Positions 18,342 through 28,232 of a DNA stretch of 64,000 bases are shown piece by piece. The notes under the pieces are model-generated. The model was not told the DNA's origin. It searched no databases and saw only the letters and a list, made by a program, of their open reading frames with translations. Numbering within the stretch: position 1 is the stretch's first letter; the number at the start of each line of letters is the position of its first letter. A program made the position numbers and the translations under genes. The stretch covers positions 29,294,082 to 29,358,081 of the forward strand of contig NC_067207.1 of assembly GCF_026262505.1 (NCBI RefSeq), written 5' to 3'. The stretch comes from Trichomonas vaginalis G3. Its lineage: Eukaryota > Parabasalia > Trichomonadida > Trichomonadidae.

Positions 18342-21170
18342 ATGAGTAAAAGTCCCGTTCTTAATTTTGAATATATTGCAGCTCATATAAGCAATTACAT
18401 TAGAGGGGGCAATTTCTTTAATCTTTTTCAAATCGAAGATATTAAAAAAATCATGAAATCTTCAAGTTTAACATCATTTGAGTTCGATAACCTTCTCAAG
18501 CAATCAGAATCAATACTTAGTGCATCTGATGTATACAGATGTACTCGAAAGGCAAATGTTTCAATAAAAAATCTTCAAGATGTCATTTTAATTCTAATCC
18601 TCATCAAAAAATACATGAAATTGACAGTATTAGATGAAATCATTGTTATTTTAATGCAAACAGAAAAAGAGATATTCAATTCTACTCAGAAAATTCAAAA
18701 ACTTCAAGCAGAGTTAAATGGAAATGAAATTGAATTACATCAATCTCAATTCAATGATATAAACGATGAAAACTTCAATGAGAAAGAAATTCTATCCAAA
18801 ATTGCAAAACTTAGGAAATCATATGATTTTGGAAGCGTTTACAATTTATTTAATGACCTCTCATGTCACGGAAAACATAATATGATTTCAAAAGCAATCG
18901 ATAAAGGTCTTTGGAAAAAGACAGATTCTACAAAACAGGAATGGGAAGATGAAAAGAATATTCTTCATGTTGCAAGCGAAAAAGGAAATCTCAGACTCGT
19001 TAAATCTCTCATTCTCTGCGGCTGTGATAAAGAAACAAAGAGTAAATACGAATATACCCCACTCATTTATGCAGCTATTAATGGGCATGTTGAAGTTGTT
19101 AAATATCTAATCGCTGTTGGATCTAACAAAGAAACAAAGAGTAAATATGAATATACTCCACTTAATTATGCGGCATATAATGGGCATGTTGAAGTTGTAA
19201 AATATCTTATCTCTGTCGGAGCAAATAAAGAAACCAAGAATAATATTGGTAATACTCCACTTATTAGTGCATCATTGAATGGACACATTGAAGTTGCTAA
19301 ATATCTTATCTCTGCTGGAGCAAATAAAGAGGCCAAGAATAATAATGGAGATACACCACTCATTACAGCATCATTGAATGGACACCTTGATGTTGCTAAA
19401 TATCTTATCTCTGTTGGAGCAAATAAAGAAGCCAAGAATAATGATGGATATACTCCACTCATTACAGCATCATTGAATGGACACCTTGATGTTGCTAAAT
19501 ATCTTATCTCTGCTGGAGCAAATAAAGAGGCCAAGAATAATAATGGAGATACACCACTCATTACAGCATCATTGAATGGACACCTTGATGTTGCTAAATA
19601 TCTTATCTCTGCTGGAGCAAATAAAGAAGCCAAGAATAATGATGGATATACTCCACTCATTACAGCATCATCAAAGGGTTATCGTGAGGTTGTTAAATAT
19701 CTTATCTCTGTCGGATCTAACAAAGAAACAAAGAGTATATATGAATATACTCCACTCATTATTGCATCATTGAATGGACATCTTGAAGTTGTAAAATATC
19801 TTATCTCTATTGGAGTAGATAAAGAAGCAAAGAATAATGATGGAGACACTGCACTTATTAGTGCATCATGGAATGGACACATTGAAGTTGTTAAATATCT
19901 CATCTCTGTTGGAGCAAATAAAGAGGCCAAGAATAATAATGGAGATACACCACTCATTACAGCATCATTGAATGGACACCTTGATGTTGCTAAATATCTT
20001 ATCTCTGTTGGAGCAAATAAAGAAGCCAAAAATAATGATGGATATACTCCACTCATTACAGCATCATCAAAGGGTTATCGTGAGGTTGTTAAATATCTTA
20101 TCTCTGTCGGATCTAACAAAGAAACAAAGAGTATATATGAATATACTCCACTCATTATTGCATCATTGAATGGACATCTTGAAGTTGTAAAATATCTTAT
20201 CTCTATTGGAGTAGATAAAGAAGCAAAGAATAATGCTGGAGACACTGCACTTATTAGTGCATCATGGAATGGACACATTGAAGTTGTTAAATATCTCATC
20301 TCTGTTGGAGCAAATAAAGAGGCCAAGAATAATAATGGAGATACACCACTCATTACAGCATCATTGAATGGACACCTTGATGTTGCTAAATATCTTATCT
20401 CTGTTGGAGCAAATAAAGAAGCCAAAAATAATGATGGATATACTCCACTCATTACAGCATCATCAAAGGGTTATCGTGAGGTTGTTAAATATCTTATCTC
20501 TGTCGGATCTAACAAAGAAACAAAGAGTATATATGAATATACTCCACTCATTATTGCATCATTGAATGGACATCTTGAAGTTGTAAAATATCTTATCTCT
20601 ATTGGAGTAGATAAAGAAGCAAAGAATAATGATGGAGACACTGCACTTATTACAGCATCATTGAATGGACACATTGAAGTTGTTAAATATCTCATCTCTG
20701 TTGGAGCAAATAAAGAGGCCAAGAATAATAATGGAGATACACCACTCATTACAGCATCATTGAATGGACACCTTGATGTTGCTAAATATCTTATCTCTGT
20801 TGGAGCAAATAAAGAAGCAAAGAATAAATTTGGAGATACTCCACTCGTTAGAGCATCATCAAAGGGTCATCTTTAAGTTATTAAAAATCTTATCTCTGTT
20901 GGAGCAAATAAAGAAGCCAAGAATAATGATGAAGATACTCCACTCATTATTGCATCATTGAATGGATACATTGAAGTTGTTAAATATCTCATCTCTGTTG
21001 GAGTAGATAAAGAAGCAAGGAATAATTATGGAGACACTGCACTTATTAGTGCATCATGGAAAGGCCATCATGAAGTCGTTGAATATCTTATCTCTTCTGG
21101 AGCTGATAAAGAAGCAAAGAATAAATTTGGAGATACTCCACTCGTTAGAGCATCATCAAAGGGTTATCTT
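18342..21170 (+). pseudogene. host ankyrin-repeat gene, 5' part (interrupted by Mav-P)
   Basis: I start at the ATG at 18342 (MSKSPVLNFEYIAAHISNYI). Residues 1-~200 are the helical N-terminal domain. About 19 ankyrin repeats of 33 residues follow (TPLITASLNGHLDVAKYLIS type) up to a TAA at 20874-20876. That stop corresponds to a GAA in sister repeats (HLEVV), so it is a simple G-to-T nonsense change; the frame then stays open through three more repeats to 21170. At 21170 the 20.5-kb Mav-P element is inserted, and the gene resumes at 41644. The gene was probably functional as a long ankyrin protein until recently. Confidence 0.8.
19280..20850 (+). repeat. 396-bp higher-order repeats in the ankyrin gene
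   Basis: Four 99-bp ankyrin units form a 396-bp block that recurs almost unchanged. The same words (for example ATGGACACCTTGATGTTGC) recur at 19576, 19972, 20368 and 20764. Copies differ at only a few bases, which points to recent unequal exchange. Confidence 0.85.
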
Positions 21171-21179
21171 AGTTAGTAA

Positions 21180-21228
21180 ACATATCAAGGGTACGGCGGC
21201 ACTGCGCGCCTCCTTACCCATGATATGT
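21180..21228. repeat. terminal hairpin, left end of Mav-P
   Basis: ACATATCAAGGGTA pairs with TTACCCATGATATGT (one internal mismatch) around the GC-rich apex CGGCGGCACTGCGCGCCTCC. It lies 9 bp inside the terminus. The mirror copy is at 41586-41634, and a hairpin with unrelated arms but the same apex starts Mav-B. Confidence 0.75.
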
Positions 21229-21362
21229 GAATTTGACACTTTACAAAACCGTTAACGTATATTTTACAACACAAACGACAACACTAACTTAACCTTAAAT
21301 ATTTACAAAGCCACCAACCTCTTCACCCACTAACGAACTCACTAATGAAAAAATAAACGTTC

Positions 21363-21647
21363 TCATAAATTTTCCTCAATATCTTCATCATCAGTGTTAA
21401 CCCTATTGTAGTCATACTTGAAGTCATAAACTTTCTCTAACTTCTTAACGTACAATTTACATAACTTACCTTCGTCATCGTATGGTTTAATGATATAACT
21501 ATTTCTATCTTTATACACAGTCAATGAAAAGTCAACTGGTCTCGGATGTATTTGAAAGAACATGTTATGCTCAGGAAGGAAGAATAAATGTTTAAATGTA
21601 TGTTTGTTATACTGTGGAATTCGAATGAGTTGCCTTTGTTCTGTCAT
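21363..21647 (-). CDS. subterminal Maverick protein (94 residues), left arm copy
   Basis: The product begins MTEQRQLIRIPQYNKHTFKH, then LFFLPEHNMFFQIHPRP, and ends in an acidic tail (VNTDDEDIEENL). The start follows TTTTTATTTGGATGTAA. The Mav-B gene at 55670 is a clear relative: TIEITNYNGHEFKNLFFVPR, FYQIRG and an acidic tail. Function is unknown; conservation next to the termini in both elements suggests a role in element maintenance. It looks whole. Confidence 0.6.
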   Translation of the reverse strand: MTEQRQLIRIPQYNKHTFKHLFFLPEHNMFFQIHPRPVDFSLTVYKDRNSYIIKPYDDEGKLCKLYVKKLEKVYDFKYDYNRVNTDDEDIEENL

Positions 21648-21729
21648 TTACATCCAAATAAAAATTTTCAGTAAAATAAAAAATAAACTTAAAAATTAAT
21701 GATATCACCACTCCCACACGTATGAAAAC

Positions 21730-21910
21730 ATAGCACAAAAATAATGTTTAGGTGAAGTGGTGAAATCTCACCTCTTTTTTCACCCGGTTTTTCACCCACA
21801 CTAACGTTTTCACTAACGAACTCACTAATGAAAAATAAACGTTGTCAGAGGTGAAAAAATAATGTTTAGGTGAAGTGGTGAAATCTCACCTCTTTTTTCA
21901 CCCACTTGAA
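21730..21910. repeat. duplicated palindromic word in the left arm
   Basis: TAATGTTTAGGTGAAGTGG followed by TGAAATCTCACCTCTTTT occurs twice, near 21742 and 21862. It is an outlier of the GGTGAGATCTCACC family found in the central arrays. This ~220-bp segment is missing from the right arm. Confidence 0.6.
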
Positions 21911-21919
21911 TTCATTACT

Positions 21920-22156
21920 TTATAACTCTCTTCCTTTCTCCAACTCTTCTAACTTCTTCCTAAGTTTAGCAATGTTGTCCTCATGAAGTTTAATCTTTCT
22001 CAAAATTCCTTCTTTATCTAATGGTTGCTTTATCTTTCTAAACTGAACTCTACCATCCTTCATAGTATGAATGTAAAAACCTTCTGGAATAGTTCCTGAT
22101 TTAATGTATTCTACCAAGAACTTTTGTTTCATTGCTTCAGTGACTTTAGTCGTCAT
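21920..22156 (-). CDS. subterminal Maverick protein (78 residues), left arm copy
   Basis: The product begins MTTKVTEAMKQKFLVEYIKS and has a conserved core GFYIHTMKDGRVQFRKIKQP and a coiled-coil tail (KLHEDNIAKLRKKLEELEKG). Nearly the same protein is in the right arm and in Mav-B (55959). The 126-residue gene at 58484 in Mav-B shares the core (PFYYVSQSKDGKIYVRKRKV). The family is unknown. Confidence 0.6.
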   Translation of the reverse strand: MTTKVTEAMKQKFLVEYIKSGTIPEGFYIHTMKDGRVQFRKIKQPLDKEGILRKIKLHEDNIAKLRKKLEELEKGREL

Positions 22157-22548
22157 TTTACTCTAAGGTGAAGCTAGCACAGCGATAATGGATTTCATGA
22201 CTTTTTAGTATTTCATGCAATCTTAACAGATAGCCTTACAAGTACTTCCAGTGTCCCTAGCTGTCCCTCCTTTTTATATAACTCCATGACATTTATAATC
22301 TCGCGAAACTTAACAGGTAGCATAACAGATTAAAATCAGATGAGGTTTTGAACCAAAATTTCTAAGCAACGTTGTCAAGGATTTTGAGGAACTAGGGACA
22401 GAGTGTGGCAAAGTCCAAGATTTAATTTATCTTCATCTGTTTCATCAGCTATCTCATCTAATATGCCAATATTTTATTCATAACTCGTGGCAAACTCACT
22501 AACTTTCATTATGTTCATCTGCATGCTTCATCTGATAGAAAGTATGAC

Positions 22549-22740
22549 TTTCATTATTTCCAGAACTTAATGAAAACTACTAGGGACAGAGACCATGGCA
22601 AAGTTCATGACTTTCATTATTTCCAGAACTTAATGAAAACTACTAGGGACAGAGACCATGGCAAAGTTCATGACTTTCATTATTTCCAGAACTTAATGAA
22701 AACTACTAGGGACAGAGACCATGGCAAAGTTCATGATTTA
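22549..22740. repeat. 63-bp tandem repeat, three copies (left arm)
   Basis: The unit TTTCATTATTTCCAGAACTT, then AATGAAAACTACTAGGGACA and GAGACCATGGCAAAGTTCATG, is repeated three times. The period is a multiple of three, so a frame stays open through it. Related words (CTAGGGACAGAGTGTGGCAAAG) occur upstream near 22390. The mirror array is at 40288-40480. Confidence 0.85.
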
Positions 22741-22863
22741 ATTTATTCTCTCACTAACAATAAGTACAAACTCCAACACTAACGACAAGTACTAACCTCA
22801 GCACAAATGACAAACACTAACAACAAACACAAACTCCAACACTAACGACAAAAATAAATGTCC

Positions 22864-25436
22864 TCACTTCTTAACAAAGTAATATGTGCTTCTTACACCA
22901 CCATAGCTCAAACGTTTCTTTTCAAACATCGATTGAAACTTATTTTGAGCCATTGGCTTTAGTCTCTTTTTCTTCAAATACGCCAAGAAATCTTCTTCAC
23001 ATCTTTTCACTTCATAGCCTTCTTTAAACTCCTCCTTGTTAAGTTCTATGAAATCCTTTATCTCATTCTTTGTTGCAATGGCTTCTTCACGAACGACATC
23101 ATGAACTATTTCACTGTTCTCATGTATGACCTCCTCACTGTTCTCATGAACGACCTCCTTACTGTTCTCATGTATGACCTCCTCACTGTTCTCATGTATG
23201 ACCTCCTCACTGTTCTCATGAACGACCTCCTTACTGTCTTTCATAAGCGTTTCAAAGTCTCCTTTACTCATTACTTCAATCTCATGCTGTTCACAATAGT
23301 ACTTAAACTCATTGTATATGTCTTTGTTGTATGCTATATTGCTTCCCATGTACTCCATGAATTTTTCAAGCACTTCCTCATAATTCACTGTTTCTTTCTT
23401 TCCACGACCTTCTAATATCATACTTGCTTCGTAAATATAACTTCTTGCAGAACCGTCTCGCTTTCTACTTCTCTTCACAAATTCTCTCATCTTGCCACCA
23501 AATACATTTGAACTACATGCAAAGAATTCATTCTCCTTCGCAAATTCTTTATATCTTCTGTAGCACTCTGTACAATTCCATCCGGATACAAACTTTTCAT
23601 AGAACTCCTCGTAAAACATTTGGTAAGGTGTTTTGTTCATTTCGATGAGTTCTTGTTTAGCCCTGATGAATGGTATCTTCCTTACATCAAATTCACTTAA
23701 ATCTTTCCTCATGAAGTACGTCAGTAAGTTTGAATAAAACTCTTCATTAAAGCTTTCAATGAGATTTGAGAAATATTCGTAATTTCCTTTGTATCTGCTG
23801 CTTACGTCAATGACAACAAATCTTCTGTCGTCTTTGTCAATCTTTACTGAGTTGAAGTTGTTAGATATCATGATGATATTACAAACATTCTCTATCTTTC
23901 TTACTGGCTGGCATTTCTGATTTAAGTCCAACTGAGTCTCTGTTACTATTGACTTTAGTGCGTCGTGGTTCATGACCTTAGACGTATCGCATGAGCTTAG
24001 TTCATTGCATACGATGAGCTTCATGTTCTCAATAGCAGCATTGAATCTACCAACCACATTCTCTATTGCCGTTATATTATTGTTGGCGTACTTGCTAATG
24101 AGCTCGCATAGAACATTACTAAGTACATTCTTACCAGTTCCTTGCTTTCCTATTAACAAAAGTACTGTTCCAGTCTTTCCACAAGGATTTTGAACGATGT
24201 AGGCGAACCAGTTCAAAACATACTCATAAAGCTCTTCATCCTCATTCCATATGACATCGTGAACATGTTTCAAATATCCTTTAATAACGTTCTCATCTAC
24301 TTCATTCAGTACTCATACTCATATCCTCTGAAATAGCTGTAAATGTCATCTCTTTCGTCAAAGAATCTCATGCCTGACCTCATAAGATAGTTCTTGTTCT
24401 GACCCGCTTCATAAATCATCAGTGCGTTCACATCCTTCTCCTCAATACGTCCTACATAAATACTCTTCATGAGCTTATTGAATTCCTTGCTATCTACTGA
24501 CACAAGTGTTGTTGTGTCTCGTATTCCATCATAATCTTTCACTAGATATGTCATACGTGCTCCGTCAATAACAACAACACATCTTCTTAGGTCATTTATA
24601 ACACTAGCTATGTCAATACCGTCCTCACTCATGTACTTATTTTTCCTCAAGTCCTTTAGTGTGAAAGTGTCTCTAAGTTCTATTTCAAGCAATTCATTTA
24701 CACATCCTTTGCAATACTTCTCTATAAAATATTTCTGTCGTTCTTTACTAAGTTTCTTAACAGCTCTAAAGAACCATGTGTTTTGACTCAAACATCCTTC
24801 ACAACTTCTCTCATTCATTCCTAGTTCTTTCATGTCATTATCTTCAACCTCTATGGTCTCATTGACTAAGGTCAAAGGGTTCTTAGTCATTGCTGGTCTT
24901 ATCTGAAACAATGTTTGTGCAACAGGTTTAACTAGTTCAGCAACGTCCTTCCTTAATATGAATAGCTGTTTCCACTCATCTTTGCTAACAGTTCTTTCAT
25001 AACCACTGACAGTAATGATTTCATTTGCTGACCTTAGACACTTATGTTCTATCATTTGTATTGCTTTTGTGTAAGGCTTTCGTGAGCATAGGTTGTATAT
25101 ATCATTCCTGCAATGTTCATTTATACCAATAGTACTAAATCCTTTCTTTGCTGTTGAGTGCATAATATCCATTAGTTCCTGTGTTCGTATTGCTGTCTCA
25201 TAAAATACAACAAGACCTTTGTCATCTATGACGTACTTACCGAAAACATTGCTTATATTCTTTAACCATGAAATAACATCCTCATTCATGCTGTCAAACA
25301 TGAAGTAAGGTCTTACATACTCTTCACTTATAAGATACTCCACAAAATACTTGTTAAGCTCTATGTCCTCGTGAGCGATTTCATTAGGTTTGATATTAGT
25401 TCCTTTTGTCATTGCTGTCATGTACTTCACTCTCAT
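22864..25436 (-). pseudogene. SF3 helicase gene of Mav-P, left arm copy, about one break
   Basis: A minus-strand gene region of about 850 codons. The N-terminal half (MRVKYMTAMTKGTNIKPNEI) has a cysteine cluster (CEGCLSQNTW and CKGCVNELLE). The C-terminal half is an SF3 helicase: VLLLIGKQGTGKNVLSNVLC is Walker A, MKLIVCNELSS is Walker B and NIIMISNNFNSVKID the C motif. A run of SEEVIHENSEEVIHEN repeats precedes the end. SF3 helicases unwind DNA at replication origins of small viruses and plasmids. The first half may be a diverged primase. It is related in its helicase part to the Mav-A cassette gene. It is divergent from the HNH gene across a 100-bp interval. Confidence 0.7.
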
Positions 25437-26071
25437 AGTTCCTTTCAATAGCGTAAAAGTACTTCATTGTTTCATAACTGCTCTAAATTCTGTTCAAAAT
25501 TCGTACAACATAACTTTTAATATTAGTGAAAGAACATGAGCGAAACAACAACATCTAACATTACAGAAGAAGTCAATGACAATGCCGATGAAAACATTAC
25601 AGAAGGAGCTAGTGAAAATATTGACGAGTTCAGTGAGGAAGAAGATATTGAGGACGTCAATGAGAACGTTAGTGGGGAACAAACTCAATGGGAAACATTG
25701 AGAAATCATGAAGAGTATGAGATTTGTACGACATATCCTTTTACTATTCGTCGAAAGAAAGACAAACATATTATGAGTGAATGCTTAAATAATTATGGTT
25801 ATATTGAGCTTAGTTTAAACAACAAAACACATTTAAAGCATAGAATTATTGCAGAACAGTGGATTGAAAATCCAAACAATTTGAAAGAAATAGACCATAT
25901 AAATCATGATAGAACGGACAACAGAATCTCAAACCTTCGTTGGTGTTCTAAATCTGAAAACAATAGAAATAAAAGCAAGTATGGCGATATAGTTTATGAG
26001 TTCGTTGATGAAATATCTGACGAAGCTGTTGAAATAACAGATTATGGTAAGCATTCGTTTGAGTTCTACTA

Positions 26072-27372
26072 TAGGGTGTCCAAAGGTGTGTTTAGCACAA
26101 ACCTGAATACTGCGAATAGAAATAAACAAGTTACATATATATAAAGTTTATTTAAATATAATCACCATTGGATTCAATCACGCGTTCGCAGCGATCGATC
26201 CAGGCTTCAAAGACACGCTTTAAATCATCATGAGAAAATTGCTCAAATTGCTCTCTTACAAAATTTTCAAGATCATCTGGACTCGCGAATTCGCGTCCTT
26301 CAGCTCTCTTTTTTAGCGTGCCGAATAAATAAAAGTCAGAGGGTGCAATATCAGGTGAATAAATTGGGTTTGGAACAACTTTGACATTGTTTTCCACCAA
26401 GTAATTCATTACCTTATGACTTTTGTGAACTCTTGAATTATCAAAATGAATTGCAAACTTTTGTTTTTGTTGTTTGGATTTCTCAAACTCATCAGAATTG
26501 ATAATTTGAGTAAGAACATTGTCAATTAGATACTGAGCATTCATCGTATTAGGTTTTGAAGAATATCAATTGCGATGATGCCATTCACGCCCCAAAAAAC
26601 GACAACATCATCATTGGTGTGTCAATTTTTTTCTTCGGGAATGTTTGCGGATTTTCATCCTTCGGGATCCAAATGATTTTGGCTTCTGTTGCATATTGAA
26701 ACCAAGACTCGTCCCCTGTTACTAAAAAGCGAAACTTCTTGGATTGATACGCACGCAATAGAGAGAGGAGCTCTTTCGAAGATTGGACTCTAGATTTTTT
26801 TTGAACTGAATTAAGGTTGTGCGGAACCCAACGTGTATACGCTAGTTTGTAGTTCAAATAATTGTGCAGATAATAACTGACTGTTGTACGTGGTATCTTT
26901 GTCATCTCCTCTATCCTTCTGAGTGATGCTCTTGGGTCTTCATCTAGCGCTTGAAGAATTGCTTTGATTTTTCTTTGATCCGGCGATTTTTTGTCAATTT
27001 TTATGATGGGCGCCTTTTTGTTCATGAAGTGATACATCCTAACATGATACGTTACAGTGGAATAGCTAGGAGCATCCATACCGAAGCATTTTACCAATGT
27101 CTCGTAGATTTTTTACAGTCTTTGCATTTTTTTGCAAGAGCGAGGATGTTTTCTTTATGATTCATTAAAAAAATGAAAAAAATCCCGCCAAAATTTCCCG
27201 CGAAACCGCCTCTTGTCTCAAAATTCATTTTATATCCCGGCATGGCGCCAAAATACAACTTACTCATCATATACATATATTCATATTTTTTATTATATAT
27301 TTATAATCAGCATATATCTCCTTTAATAGTCTCATATAGAGCGCTGTGCTAAACGCACCTTTGGACACCCTA
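26072..27372 (-). mobile_element. mariner 1 (Tvmar1-type), 1301 bp, inserted in the HNH gene
   Basis: Terminal repeats TAGGGTGTCCAAAGGTG and reverse complement are flanked by duplicated TA (26070-26071 and 27373-27374). The empty site is preserved in the right arm (TTCTACTACTATGTTGAG). This shows that the insertion came after the palindrome formed. Confidence 0.9.
26152..27165 (-). pseudogene. mariner transposase (DD34D), broken copy
   Basis: Same protein as the intact copy at 41781-42797: N-terminal helix-turn-helix region, VTGDESWFQYA with the first Asp, HFDNSRVHKSHKVM with the second, YSPDIAPSDFYLF with the third. Compared with the intact copy it has three single-base losses, in the runs near 27113, 26596 and 26555. 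It therefore cannot make a full protein. This is a dead copy of a plain DNA transposon. Confidence 0.85.
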
Positions 27373-27740
27373 TACTATGTTGAGAATGAGGACGCATTCT
27401 ATTACTATACAGGTCTTAACTATCGAAAACTTCATATAAACTTTAGAAAAACAGGTGCTGCTTATGTTTGTATGATAGATACAGAAAACAAGAGTGTAAT
27501 CTTATTCATAAACAAACTCAAACGCTTGTACGGCTTCATGTAGGACAAACATTATTTTTCAACACTAACGCCAACACGTAGGACAAACATTCATAACAAA
27601 ACATTACTGTATAACATAAATGTTTTGTTATGACTTCATCGTAAATGACTTTGTCATGATTTCATCGTAATGAGTGTAAATGACCCAAAAATAATGTTTA
27701 GGGTAGAAGGGTAGATCTAACCTCATTTCTCACCTCTTTT

Positions 27741-27890
27741 CTACCCTCTTGAATTTTCATACGGAATCTCTTCCCTCGGTTTTCCGAGGGTAGCAAACAT
27801 ATGAGGAAATTCTTCTAAAAGTTCTTTTGTCTGTTGGTTTTCAAACCAATGATATGCTTGCTTTGTAGAACGAAGAGTATTATAAGGCAT
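27741..27890 (-). CDS. 49-codon frame in Mav-P, left arm copy
   Basis: The product begins MPYNTLRSTKQAYHWFENQQ and ends with PYENSRG. It is the only non-repetitive frame within the arrays. It contains one perfect hairpin (CCCTCGG/CCGAGGG at 27773-27790) and is flanked upstream by two more. The right arm copy is identical in length. No family is recognised; a tiny effector or a chance frame are both possible. Confidence 0.35.
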   Translation of the reverse strand: MPYNTLRSTKQAYHWFENQQTKELLEEFPHMFATLGKPREEIPYENSRG

Positions 27891-28007
27891 TTTGTGAAGA
27901 ATATAGCAACCGTCTGAATTTCGACGGTTGGTTTTTATACAAAATTCATGCAGGAAATTCTTGAGTTTTGGATGAATGAATACGGTCGAGCCAAAAGTGG
28001 CTCGACC
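27773..28007. repeat. three perfect hairpins in a row (left arm)
   Basis: CCCTCGG-TTTT-CCGAGGG at 27773-27790; CAACCGTC / GACGGTTG at 27907-27930; GGTCGAGCC-AAAAGT-GGCTCGACC at 27984-28007. All stems are perfect, 7-9 bp, with loops of 4-8. Mirror copies occur in the right arm. Confidence 0.8.
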
Positions 28008-28204
28008 TCAAAACAAACATTTACGAGCTTACAAAGGGTGTTATGAATGAATTCAAAGGTATTTGCATATATTCTGACCTCGTTCATTTTGTTGCTGAAT
28101 TCAGCAAAAATAATGTTTAGGGTAGAATGTTAGATCTCACCTCTTTTCTCACCTCTTTTCTCACCTCTTTTCTCACCTCTTTTCTCACCTCTTTTCTCAC
28201 CTCA

Positions 28205-28232
28205 GCCGCTAAGCGGCGAGACCCAAAGGTCT
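28205..28232. repeat. two adjacent short hairpins (left arm)
   Basis: GCCGCT-A-AGCGGC is directly followed by AGACC-CAAA-GGTCT. A related GACCTTTGGGTC word occurs in Mav-A near 5967, at the end of the fibre gene, so it may be a transcription-end signal. Confidence 0.6.

Larger units (their letters stand above)
25536..27543 (+). pseudogene. HNH endonuclease gene, left arm copy, interrupted by mariner 1
   Basis: The product begins MSETTTSNITEEVNDNADEN and has an acidic N-terminal ~45 residues. A NUMOD4-like segment follows (QWETLRNHEEYEICTTYPF). Next is an HNH core: the first His in THLKHRIIAEQWI, then EIDHINHDRTDNRISNLRW, typical of group-I-intron and phage HNH enzymes. The mariner at 26072-27372 splits the gene; the 3' end resumes at 27375 and stops at 27541-27543. 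The right arm has the uninterrupted copy. Confidence 0.75.

Noticed and set aside
19166-20749. Long minus-strand frames across the ankyrin repeats
   Set aside because: They are antisense shadows of 99-bp units in the real plus-strand gene.
22570-22782. 70-codon frame over the 63-bp repeat as a host gene
   Set aside because: It consists only of three repeat units and a short tail; no promoter-like string precedes it, and its mirror is explained by the palindrome.
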